A DNA stretch of 15,960 bases from Lachnospiraceae bacterium UBA3845 (GCA_002392705.1 DGHP01000088.1:1-15960); one strand, 5' to 3'; positions 1-6,653 are shown, counted from the stretch's first letter. Notes: generated by a model from the letters alone, not told the origin. Program-made: numbers and translations.

Positions 1-442
1 GCGGACCGTCCTGCTGCGTCATAACCGCTCCGCTTTCAAACGTCATAACAACCGTGCCGTCTTTCAATTCCATTGTTCCCTGATATTGAAAAGTGGTATT
101 CCTGTTTTCCGCATCGTTTCCCTGCACATCAAAGGAAGCGGCATGATCCTGCACGACGGTTTCTTTCATCTCCTGGTACAGCGTCGATTGATCAAAAGAA
201 TCCGTAAAAGTCCATTCCATTTTTCCGTCAACAATGCTTTTTATCATCACCGAAAGATCCCCGCCCCAGGGATCCTTGCCGCGAAACCAGGCGCCGGCAT
301 AATCTGCGTATTCCTGATCCGACACTGCCAGCTTTTCGATTTCGGAAGAACAGGCAGTGATCAGAAGGCAGAGCGCCGCTGCGAGAATGATGGTTACAAT
401 GTTTTTCTTTTTCTTTACTATTGCCTTTCTTTTAAAAGCCAT
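1..442 (-). CDS. Putative lipoprotein, N-terminal part (runs off the window edge)
   Basis: The frame is open from ATG at 442 to base 1, giving 147 codons without a stop, so the C-terminus lies outside the window. The N-terminus is basic (MAFKRKAIVKKKKN), followed by a hydrophobic stretch (residues 15-30) and a lipobox LITAC with the lipidation cysteine at residue 31. The protein should therefore be anchored to the outer face of the membrane. The visible mature part (EYADYAGAWFRGKDPWGG and onwards) is polar, with alternating hydrophobic residues that suggest beta structure. I do not recognise a family. No clear Shine-Dalgarno sequence precedes the ATG, and no better in-frame start is visible. 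It starts 71 bp after the ATP-grasp stop on the same strand with no terminator between, so co-transcription is possible. Existence is well supported by the signal peptide; function is unknown. Confidence 0.75.
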   Translation of the reverse strand, partial: MAFKRKAIVKKKKNIVTIILAAALCLLITACSSEIEKLAVSDQEYADYAGAWFRGKDPWGGDLSVMIKSIVDGKMEWTFTDSFDQSTLYQEMKETVVQDHAASFDVQGNDAENRNTTFQYQGTMELKDGTVVMTFESGAVMTQQDGP

Positions 443-513
443 TTCAGATTCTGAACAGCCGCGAACAGACCCGTCGCAATCCGCCCTTCCCCTACCTGCG
501 GGCACCTTTTTGA

Positions 514-2001
514 TCAGCTGAATTTCTCCAGCCATTCCATAATTTCCCGATTATGATCGTTCGCGCTTACCAGGTCTTCCGGCACGACCGGCGTCCCCTG
601 CTTCCCGTTCCGCAGCCACAGAATAATATCCAGGATCAGGGTCTCCGGATCACGCTCCAGCACCTCCGCCATTTCCGGCGTAAGTTTTGCCGCATCTTCC
701 GGCGGCTGGAACAGCGGCGCGTTCGAATGAAGCAATTCCGGATGTTTCTCTTCAATCTCCATCAGATCCCAGAATTCTTTTTTCGTTACTTCCGAATCGT
801 CATGAACCATATAGATACAGCCTGTTTCCGTCTTCAGATCCTTCGTTTCCTGAAGTATGCTGCTTCTTGCGGCACTGCTCACCCAGCCCGAATAAAAGCT
901 TTTCATGGAAAGGAGGATCGGAACAATGCCGGACGCGTTGATCGGTCTGTCCCGATCCGAATAAAAATCCTTGGTGTAGCCTCTCCGTAAGGTATGATAC
1001 GGCCGCTTCAGAAATTCCCCATGAAACGCAGGATCCAGCATACAGTCCAGGATCACTTCCGTATCATGGTACCCATACACCTTATCGAGGAAGCCCGCCG
1101 GCATACTTCCGCCCATGACACGGCAGTTCACTTCGATCAGAACAGGACCATTCCCGTCAATCATGTACTCTCCATGTACGGGACCATCGACGATGCCGAC
1201 TGCACGGACGGTCTGCAGCGCATATTCCACAAGCTCCTTTTCTCTCTCATCGAACTCCGAGACGGACTCCTGACCTCTGTATATACATGCGCCGGAAGGA
1301 AGCCATGTCTTGTAATACCGGAATACAGACAGAAGAGCCGGGACGCCGTTCCTGCTGATGGTATTGACGACATATTCATCGCCGAAGATACGCTCCTGCA
1401 GCAGCAGGCGGGTCTCGTCTTCGCCGAACATGTTGTTCCCGGCGGCCGTTTCCGTGCGGAAGGCTTCCAGGAGTTCTTCTTTCCCATGGACAAGATGCAG
1501 GCCGACGGAGAAGCAGCCGTGTGCGTGCTTCAGGACGACGTCTTCCGTACCTGTGCGTTCCAGAAACGAAAGGCATTCTTCTTCGGTCGCAACTTCTTCT
1601 CCACGTATATACCGCAGTCCGGCTTCTTTCAGTGCCTGATGCATGGCACTTTTTTTCGTCATTTTGTCAATATTGGAAAAAGGCGTGCAGGGCATGCCAA
1701 GATCATCGGCAAGATGCGTGCCGATGACCACGCCGTCCTCACATCCGGGCATTACGAGCAGCGGATCCAGCTCTTTGATCTTTTCCAGCGTCACCGCGTA
1801 ATCCGGATCCTCTTTGATGATCGTGACGGGATACTGGATCCTGCTGTACTTTTCTCTCCGCTCCTCCTCCAGCAGACTTTTTGCGTAACCGTCCGGAAAA
1901 TATGTTTCCAGAATGACAGGCTCATAACCTTTCTTCCTGATATCATCCAGATAATTAAATGCGCTGGACATGGCCTCTGCAATGATAATCTTATTCTTCA
2001 T
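514..2001 (-). CDS. ATP-grasp carboxylate-amine ligase-like protein (495 aa)
   Basis: The protein has an N-terminal pre-ATP-grasp region (about 1-110), an ATP-grasp core (about 115-325) and a C-terminal region of about 165 residues that I cannot assign. Visible core motifs are VVLKHAHG with the ATP-binding lysine K158 and a glycine/serine loop (161-168), QERIFGDEYVV (202-212), GPVHGEYMID (273-282), and the metal-binding VLIEVNCRVMGG (287-298; E290, N292, R294). ATP-grasp enzymes of this type activate a carboxylate as an acyl phosphate and join it to an amine; amino-acid ligases such as BacD share this pattern. The substrate cannot be read from sequence. The ATG lies inside the last codons of the MATE gene (11-bp overlap), and the GGAGGG in that gene's tail serves as its ribosome binding site, so the two are translationally coupled. 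This suggests that the ligase product or substrate is what the transporter moves (inference). The protein is cytosolic, with no signal peptide. Confidence 0.85.
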   Translation of the reverse strand: MKNKIIIAEAMSSAFNYLDDIRKKGYEPVILETYFPDGYAKSLLEEERREKYSRIQYPVTIIKEDPDYAVTLEKIKELDPLLVMPGCEDGVVIGTHLADDLGMPCTPFSNIDKMTKKSAMHQALKEAGLRYIRGEEVATEEECLSFLERTGTEDVVLKHAHGCFSVGLHLVHGKEELLEAFRTETAAGNNMFGEDETRLLLQERIFGDEYVVNTISRNGVPALLSVFRYYKTWLPSGACIYRGQESVSEFDEREKELVEYALQTVRAVGIVDGPVHGEYMIDGNGPVLIEVNCRVMGGSMPAGFLDKVYGYHDTEVILDCMLDPAFHGEFLKRPYHTLRRGYTKDFYSDRDRPINASGIVPILLSMKSFYSGWVSSAARSSILQETKDLKTETGCIYMVHDDSEVTKKEFWDLMEIEEKHPELLHSNAPLFQPPEDAAKLTPEMAEVLERDPETLILDIILWLRNGKQGTPVVPEDLVSANDHNREIMEWLEKFS

Positions 2002-3742
2002 TTGTCCCTCCTTTGATTGTCAGACTCGTGGAATTCAATCCGAAAATATACTCATGTTTTATATGGAACAGCGCGGTAAGCAGCCGTTCATTCGATGACT
2101 GTTCCTTCGGCTGTTCCGGAATGGGACAAAACGGCCGTCCCGGACTTCTGCAGGTAAGCGTGTAGTCTTTTCCGCGGCTGATCATAAAATCGACCGGCGT
2201 CTCTTTTCCGCACTGTTCAGCTGTATAAAGGCTCATTTCTTCCGCAGCAAGGCACATCCTGTTCAGGACAGCGGCGTTCCTTTCCGTCTCTTCGATCCCC
2301 TCTTCCAGCATCAGAGCGATCTCCGAAATATCCTCCAGAGAATCCGTCGAATAGCTGCATATCGTTTTCATGGGATATGCTTCATCCAGCAGAAGGACCG
2401 GCGAATAGCGTCCGTTTGATCTCCGGACGATACGGTGATTGATCAGCATGATCAGCAAAAGGATAACCGCCATGCCTGCCGGAAAAGCGGCGATCAGTCC
2501 GTATCCGCCGAACGCGGCGTACAGGATCCCTCCGATGAGCGGAATGCAGACGATCTTATCCATAATGCCGAGAAACATCGCGTAGTCGCTGCGGTCCAGC
2601 GTATTATAGATATCCCGGAGGACCAGAATGATACAGCGAAGCGGATAATACAGGACGTAGACCGGCGTCAGCCTTCCGATCAGCGCCAGAGCGTCTGCTC
2701 CGTGAACATTGAATATCCCTGCCGTAAACCCGGAGAACACGGCAAAAAGGACACAGATGACGGAGACCACTGTGACGATCATGATCGTGACTCTTCTGCT
2801 CAGACTCCTTATCCCGAAATAGTCTCCCTCGCTCTTGAGCATCGCGACAAACAACGCGTTGTTTTCCGTTATTCCGGTAAGCGCTATGGAAATGATCGAA
2901 TCCATCTGCCCGAACACCGACATCGCCTCCACGCCGATCAGCCCGAACGCGAGATTCATAAAGCTGTTGCAGAAAATCGTCGTAACCGCGTAGCCGGCCT
3001 GAACCACCCCGGACGGAAGCCCTTTCAACACGATCATTTTCAGATGCGTTCCGGGCCTTTCCGGACGCGTGAGCTTCAGCGGTACTTTCCGGATACAGCA
3101 GATCAGGATCCCTGCCGCAAGAACGATCAGAAAAGAAATCAGAGTGGCAGCCGCCGCGCCTTCGCATCCCATCCCGAATCCGCGTATCATCACGACATCC
3201 AGCCCGATATTCAGAATATTCGCGGAAACGACCAGTCCCATCGACAGGAACGGCAGCCCCACGACCGGCAAAAAGAAAGTGAAATTCATCAGTAAAATGG
3301 CCGCAGGCATAAAAAAATACAGAACATTGATATAGCGGTCAAACTGCGGTTTCAGATTCGCCGGGCATCCGAAAAAAGTACTCAGCTGCGAATGAAGGAT
3401 CAGCAGCAGGCCGACTGCAGCCGCCCCGATCAGAATGGAAAAGATGACAGATGCCGAAAAGCAGTTATCGGCATTCTTTTTGTCTTTTTTCCCCAGATAT
3501 TCCGCATATAAAAGAGAGCCTCCCACACCTGTTATCGTATAGATCGTGGATGCGATCAGCACGATCGGCAAGCCAAGATTAACGATCGCGAATGCCTCCG
3601 GACCAATCAGGTTCCCGACGATCATACTGTCGGCAAATTCGCTCAGGGAAACCCCGATCGCGGAAAGTATGGCGGGGATCATATACTGTGTGTATTTTTT
3701 CCGGAGAATGGTTCCGGTCCGGATATAACTTCTGTCAGCCAT
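1991..3742 (-). CDS. MATE-family transporter with a C-terminal degenerate GHKL-like domain
   Basis: Residues 1 to about 435 form a polytopic membrane protein of about 12 helices. They carry MATE signatures near the N-terminus (IPAILSAIGVSLSEFADSMIVGNLIGPEAF region) and a second half of similar layout, typical of sodium- or proton-driven multidrug and metabolite efflux. A soluble tail of about 140 residues follows, resembling the histidine-kinase-like (RsbW-type) ATPase domains fused to some clostridial MATE proteins: AAEEM near 499-503, RSPGRPF at 532-538, and FGLNSTSLTI near the end. The asparagine and aspartate expected in the N-box and G1 box are not there. I place the start at ATG 3742 because AGCAGG sits 7 bases upstream; the upstream ATG at 3802 lies almost at the predicted transcription start. 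Transcription is probably from the promoter at 3817-3846, with the ATP-grasp gene as the second cistron. The transported substrate is unknown. Confidence 0.85.
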   Translation of the reverse strand: MADRSYIRTGTILRKKYTQYMIPAILSAIGVSLSEFADSMIVGNLIGPEAFAIVNLGLPIVLIASTIYTITGVGGSLLYAEYLGKKDKKNADNCFSASVIFSILIGAAAVGLLLILHSQLSTFFGCPANLKPQFDRYINVLYFFMPAAILLMNFTFFLPVVGLPFLSMGLVVSANILNIGLDVVMIRGFGMGCEGAAAATLISFLIVLAAGILICCIRKVPLKLTRPERPGTHLKMIVLKGLPSGVVQAGYAVTTIFCNSFMNLAFGLIGVEAMSVFGQMDSIISIALTGITENNALFVAMLKSEGDYFGIRSLSRRVTIMIVTVVSVICVLFAVFSGFTAGIFNVHGADALALIGRLTPVYVLYYPLRCIILVLRDIYNTLDRSDYAMFLGIMDKIVCIPLIGGILYAAFGGYGLIAAFPAGMAVILLLIMLINHRIVRRSNGRYSPVLLLDEAYPMKTICSYSTDSLEDISEIALMLEEGIEETERNAAVLNRMCLAAEEMSLYTAEQCGKETPVDFMISRGKDYTLTCRSPGRPFCPIPEQPKEQSSNERLLTALFHIKHEYIFGLNSTSLTIKGGTNEE

Positions 3743-3816
3743 AAAAAAACCTGCTTTGTTGAAATGATTAATCGACCAGCATCGCGTTATCGGCTGCTGC
3801 ATCTTATTTTTTAATG

Positions 3817-3846
3817 ATTATACTACAATATGACAGTTTGTCCCAA
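3817..3846 (-). promoter_or_regulatory. Promoter of the MATE/ATP-grasp pair
   Basis: Read on the minus strand, TTGGGA (3846-3841) and a perfect TATAAT (3822-3817) are separated by 18 bp. The predicted start falls near 3810, which leaves a leader of about 68 nt before ATG 3742 and argues against the ATG at 3802. One arm of a 10-bp inverted repeat (3832-3841) fills part of the spacer between the two boxes. Confidence 0.6.
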
Positions 3847-3900
3847 CGTTTTTCTGATAACCGGAAAGGACCGGAATCCACCGACCCGCAACAAACTGTC
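3832..3900. repeat. 10-bp inverted repeat spanning the MATE promoter
   Basis: GACAGTTTGT at 3832-3841 and its exact reverse complement ACAAACTGTC at 3891-3900 are separated by 49 bp. The left arm lies in the spacer of the MATE promoter and touches its -35 box. No U-tract follows either arm, so it is a poor terminator for rlmD, which stops at 3945. A pair of operator half-sites is the more likely reading, but the regulator is unknown. Confidence 0.45.
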
Positions 3901-3944
3901 TGTCGTGTGGGCGGCAGGGCGGATTGGACTTTTCCAACCCCTTT

Positions 3945-5291
3945 TCACCCTTTATGTGTTAGTAAACAAACAGTCTCGATGTGCCCGGTAAATGGGAACA
4001 GATCAACCGGCTGTGCTTCAACTGCCCGGTAATGGAGTTTTCGGAATAACTTAAGATCCCGTGCCAGGGTCTGCGGATCACAGGAGACATAGACAACCCG
4101 TTCCGGCCCAAGATTCCCCACCGCCCGGATAAAACGCTCCGTACTTCCGCTTCGGGGCGGATCCATTATTACAACATCCGCTTTGATTCCCTCTTCGTTT
4201 TCCATATATTCCGTCGCGTCTGCTCTAATAAAACGGATATTGCTCCTCTGATTTCTCTTTGCGTTCGCTGCAGCGTCGCGGACTGCGTCCGGATTTAATT
4301 CCACACCCGTGACGTGTCCGGCCATGGAAGAAGCGATGATGCCGATCGTCCCTGTACCGCAGTAAGCGTCCAGAACCTCTTCGTTCCCGGTAAGATGAGC
4401 ATACTCGAGGGCTTTTTGGTAAAGAATCTCTGTTTGTGCAGGATTTACCTGATAAAAGGAATTCGGTGAGATCCGAAATCTGCATCCGCACAGTTCGTCT
4501 TCGATATAGCCCGGCCCATAAAGAACAATATTCCGTTCGCCGAGAATCATGCTGGTCTTCTGGCTGTTGATATTCAATACGATTGTGGAGATCTCCGGAT
4601 ATTTCTGCCGGAGCGTTTTTACGAAGTTGTTCTTTGAGGGAAAAACCGGGTCTGCCGTGACAAGAACGACCATGTACTGCTCTGTCGCAAACCCCTTTCT
4701 CACAAGAACATGGCGAAGAAGGCCGAAGCCGGTATCCTCATCATATGTCCTGATCCGGAACGACCTGAGCATATTCCGGATGGATACGATGATCTCGTCG
4801 CACTTTCTGTCTTCAATCATACAGGAATCAACCGGCACGATTCTGTGTGAGTCTTTCTCATAGATACCGGATACAGGATTTCCCTTCCTGTCGTGGGTAA
4901 AAGCAGCATGTACCTTGCAGCGATAATGCAGGGGAGACTCCATCCCGATCACCGGATGGACCTGTTCTGTGAAGTCACCGAGCAGTTTTCGGACAAGGCG
5001 GTTTTTTCTCTGAAGCTGTTCCTCATAGGAAACTCCCTGATAGTCACACCCGCCGCATTTTTTCCAGACCGGGCAGATTCCGTCCCGCTCTCTGACAGTT
5101 CCTGCTTCCCCCATTTCTGCCTGTATGTTTTTTTCATTCTTTCTCCGGTATTTCGTATCTGCCCTCCAGTCTTCGCGTGCTTTTCCAGGCTCAGGGGACT
5201 TTATTATTTTCTTCTGCGGCCGGGACTCCTTCCCCGTTCCAGGACGGGATGAAGCTTTCTTCAGCGGTTGCGCCTTCCTGTATGAATCCAT
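3945..5291 (-). CDS. rlmD: 23S rRNA (uracil-C5)-methyltransferase, RlmD/RlmCD type
   Basis: This TrmA/RumA-family enzyme transfers a methyl group from SAM to C5 of a uracil in 23S rRNA (U1939 in E. coli numbering; Gram-positive members may also methylate U747). The four iron-sulfur cysteines are C73, C79 and C82 (CPVWKKCGGC) and C157. The SAM motif is DAYCGTGTIG (308-317), then DPPRSG (377-382), the catalytic cysteine C404 in SCDPQTLARD, and the general base E439 in GHIETV. The start at 5291 has AGGAG six bases upstream and lies 101 bp inside pflX. ATG 5114 (residue 60) is an alternative with a weaker site. The first ~70 residues are lysine/arginine-rich and do not look like the TRAM domain usual at this place, so this is a TRAM-less variant with a basic extension. 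The family assignment is firm; the exact target uracil is inferred. Confidence 0.93.
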   Translation of the reverse strand: MDSYRKAQPLKKASSRPGTGKESRPQKKIIKSPEPGKAREDWRADTKYRRKNEKNIQAEMGEAGTVRERDGICPVWKKCGGCDYQGVSYEEQLQRKNRLVRKLLGDFTEQVHPVIGMESPLHYRCKVHAAFTHDRKGNPVSGIYEKDSHRIVPVDSCMIEDRKCDEIIVSIRNMLRSFRIRTYDEDTGFGLLRHVLVRKGFATEQYMVVLVTADPVFPSKNNFVKTLRQKYPEISTIVLNINSQKTSMILGERNIVLYGPGYIEDELCGCRFRISPNSFYQVNPAQTEILYQKALEYAHLTGNEEVLDAYCGTGTIGIIASSMAGHVTGVELNPDAVRDAAANAKRNQRSNIRFIRADATEYMENEEGIKADVVIMDPPRSGSTERFIRAVGNLGPERVVYVSCDPQTLARDLKLFRKLHYRAVEAQPVDLFPFTGHIETVCLLTHKG

Positions 5292-6150
5292 TTTCTACTC
5301 CTGTCTCTATCGCGTACTCAATCAGTCTCCTGTACTCCCGGGCAGTCACCTTCCTCCCGAGAAGAGGATCGTTCCGCATGGCTTCCATCGGTGTGTACTG
5401 GTTCATCAGGCTGATATAGACTGCATCCCCGTATCTGTCATGCAGTTCTTTAACGATCGCTTTCGCGTCCTTCACATGCCCCGGAAGAAGCAGATGCCGC
5501 ACGATGACACCGCGCGTCACCATTCCTTCCGAAAACTGTACCGGTCCTGTCTGGCGGAACATCTCCGACAGGGCTTCCCTCGCCCGTTCCGGGTAATCCC
5601 GCGCATGTGAATAATGGAAGGCGAGATCCGGATCGATATATTTGAAATCCGGCAGGTAGACATCTGCCAGTCCTTCCAGCATCCGCAGGGATTCTGCCTT
5701 TTCATATCCGCTGCTGTTGTATATAACGGGAATTCTCAGGCCTCTTTCCTTAGCGGAAAGCAGTGCGGCGGCGGTCTGGGGAATATAGTGGGCCGCCGTG
5801 ACAAGGTTAATGTTTGCGGCGTGCTGCTCATCCTGCAGTCTCAGGAAGATATCCGCAAGCTGCCTGATCGTTACTTCTCTTCCCAGCATCTCATGTCCTA
5901 CCCCCGAGATCCGGGCGTTCTGACAATAGACGCAGCCCAGGCTGCAGCCGGTAAAAAATACGGCTCCGGAACCGGCTTTTCCCGAGATACAGGGTTCTTC
6001 CCAGTAATGGAGGGCTGCCCTCGCAATCAGAACTGCGCTCCCGACTCCACATCTTCCTGTCCTGCCGCCTGTACGGTCGACTCCGCATTCCCGGGGACAG
6101 ATCCTGCAGTTTTTCATATATTGTTCAGCCCATGCCGTCCGGTCTTCCAC
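5191..6150 (-). CDS. pflX: Radical SAM protein, PflX-like (putative glycyl-radical-enzyme activase)
   Basis: The protein (319 aa) carries the radical SAM cluster motif CSLGCVYC (C69, C73, C76) directly after GSGAVFFTG. Before it is a conserved cysteine-rich lead-in, CRICPRECGV (C15, C18, C22) and C34, then RAALHYWEEPCISG. This arrangement matches the family once called putative pyruvate formate-lyase activating enzyme (PflX, COG1313). It should bind a 4Fe-4S cluster and cleave SAM; its physiological target is not established and no glycyl radical enzyme is visible here. I prefer the GTG start at 6150: GGAGGAG lies just upstream, whereas the in-frame TTG at 6162 would overlap that site. Its 3' end contains the ribosome binding site and the first 101 bases of rlmD, so the two form one operon. 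A possible -10 lies at 6242-6247. Confidence 0.85.
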   Translation of the reverse strand: MEDRTAWAEQYMKNCRICPRECGVDRTGGRTGRCGVGSAVLIARAALHYWEEPCISGKAGSGAVFFTGCSLGCVYCQNARISGVGHEMLGREVTIRQLADIFLRLQDEQHAANINLVTAAHYIPQTAAALLSAKERGLRIPVIYNSSGYEKAESLRMLEGLADVYLPDFKYIDPDLAFHYSHARDYPERAREALSEMFRQTGPVQFSEGMVTRGVIVRHLLLPGHVKDAKAIVKELHDRYGDAVYISLMNQYTPMEAMRNDPLLGRKVTAREYRRLIEYAIETGVENGFIQEGATAEESFIPSWNGEGVPAAEENNKVP

Positions 6151-6241
6151 TTTCTCCTCCAAAACCGAAGTTTCTGCCCTGGCTCAACAGCCCGGATGAC
6201 TGCTCTGCAGCCATAGTTGTACGAAGCGCAGCCGTGGGCAT

Positions 6242-6249
6242 AGTATAAT
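6242..6249. promoter_or_regulatory. Overlapping -10 sequences on both strands
   Basis: The plus strand reads TATAAT at 6244-6249 and the minus strand reads TATACT at 6247-6242. On the minus strand this could start a transcript near 6235 with a leader of about 85 nt to the pflX GTG. On the plus strand it would start an RNA near 6255 running into the hairpin at 6280-6314 and the U-rich GCTTATTTTTC. Neither side has a good -35 box: TTGTAC at 6217-6222 is 21 bp from the plus-strand -10, and AGGATA is the best on the minus strand. Confidence 0.3.
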
Positions 6250-6279
6250 TCTGCTCCTTCAGGATATCCTAAAGCTCAT

Positions 6280-6324
6280 GGAAAAGGGCGCTGCCTGACG
6301 GCCGCGCCCTTTCCGCTTATTTTT
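6280..6324. terminator. Strong GC-rich hairpin with terminator features
   Basis: GGAAAAGGGCGC (6280-6291) pairs with GCGCCCTTTCC (6304-6314) with a single bulged A, and GCC/GGC inside the loop can extend the stem. On the plus strand a T5 run follows at 6320-6324. On the minus strand the U-rich part is inside the descending arm (GCGCCCTTTTCC). It could end a short plus-strand RNA or the minus-strand RNA that may begin near 6410. The direction is not settled. Confidence 0.5.
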
Positions 6325-6410
6325 CAATGTAATATCTCCCACCGCGGAGTTACATCCAAAAATGAATCTGATCAGCAAAAGAATCAATTTCCGCTCATCT
6401 CTCTTTTTTC
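6280..6410 (-). ncRNA. Candidate structured leader or second small RNA upstream of pflX
   Basis: A minus-strand promoter (TTGATT at 6445-6440, 17-bp spacer, TATGCT at 6422-6417) would start an RNA near 6410. This RNA would contain a hairpin in which TGTAA and TTACA close around CTCCGCGGTGGGAG (6338-6349 and flanks), then the strong hairpin at 6280-6314. It contains no open frame longer than a few codons. It could be an independent small RNA or a terminator-controlled leader of pflX-rlmD. I recognise no known riboswitch consensus. Confidence 0.3.
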
Positions 6411-6416
6411 GCCCCT

Positions 6417-6445
6417 AGCATATAACAAGAATCAAAAAAAATCAA
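6417..6445 (-). promoter_or_regulatory. Minus-strand promoter in the AT-rich spacer
   Basis: TTGATT (6445-6440) and TATGCT (6422-6417) are separated by exactly 17 bp, each matching the consensus at four of six positions. The surrounding sequence is very AT-rich (runs of T and A between 6420 and 6480), as is common for strong clostridial promoters. Confidence 0.4.
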
Positions 6446-6522
6446 TGTGCATTTTTGTAAAAATCTAAAATATATTTTCAGTCACTTTTCATGCTTCGCC
6501 GCACAGCAGGCCGCATAAAGCA

Positions 6523-6552
6523 GAAAAACCGCTGGCGCCGAAACGCCAGCGG
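6523..6552 (-). terminator. Intrinsic terminator of the small-RNA candidate
   Basis: On the minus strand CCGCTGGCG (6552-6544) pairs perfectly with CGCCAGCGG (6537-6529) around a six-base loop. TTTTT (6528-6524) follows immediately. The stem is 9 bp and almost all GC, so this is a textbook Rho-independent terminator. Confidence 0.8.
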
Positions 6553-6618
6553 GATGATCCGCTCCGCGGTGGGTTTTATGTACGGGTGGGTTAAAGCCAT
6601 CAGTTTGCGGAGCGAACT
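6523..6618 (-). ncRNA. Candidate small RNA, about 95 nt, with a C-rich loop
   Basis: The predicted transcript starts near 6618, downstream of the promoter at 6625-6653, and ends in the terminator at 6523-6552. Its 5' part (6616-6607) can form a 10-bp stem, including one G-U pair, with 6567-6558. The 39-nt loop between them carries AACCCACCC and AAACCCACC. Exposed C-rich motifs of this kind are typical of small RNAs in Gram-positive bacteria that pair with Shine-Dalgarno sequences (for example the RoxS/RsaE group), but I see no detailed match to a named family. There is no open frame of note. The metallopeptidase gene ends 158 bp upstream, so this is not an obvious 3' UTR piece. Confidence 0.5.
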
Positions 6619-6624
6619 ATTTTT

Positions 6625-6653
6625 ACTTTACCGAAAGCACCCGTGAAAGTCAA
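6625..6653 (-). promoter_or_regulatory. Promoter of the small-RNA candidate
   Basis: TTGACT (6653-6648) and TAAAGT (6630-6625) are 17 bp apart on the minus strand, matching five and four consensus positions. The predicted start near 6618 lies two bases before the first stem of the RNA, which supports the pairing of promoter and transcript. Confidence 0.55.

Noticed and set aside
994..2016. Plus-strand open frame of 340 codons opposite the ATP-grasp gene
   Set aside because: The minus strand encodes intact ATP-grasp motifs; the plus frame has no recognisable domain or start signal.
3743..3802. Upstream ATG of the MATE gene
   Set aside because: It is about eight bases from the predicted transcription start and has no Shine-Dalgarno sequence, whereas ATG 3742 has AGCAGG at proper distance.
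6151..6162. TTG start for the radical SAM gene at 6162
   Set aside because: It overlaps the GGAGGAG ribosome binding site that serves the GTG at 6150.
6523..6618. Small-RNA candidate as 6S, SRP or tmRNA
   Set aside because: It is too short for 6S or tmRNA and lacks the conserved SRP loop sequences. The G-C-rich GCTCCGCGGT match on the opposite strand to enterobacterial 6S is short and not supported by the rest.
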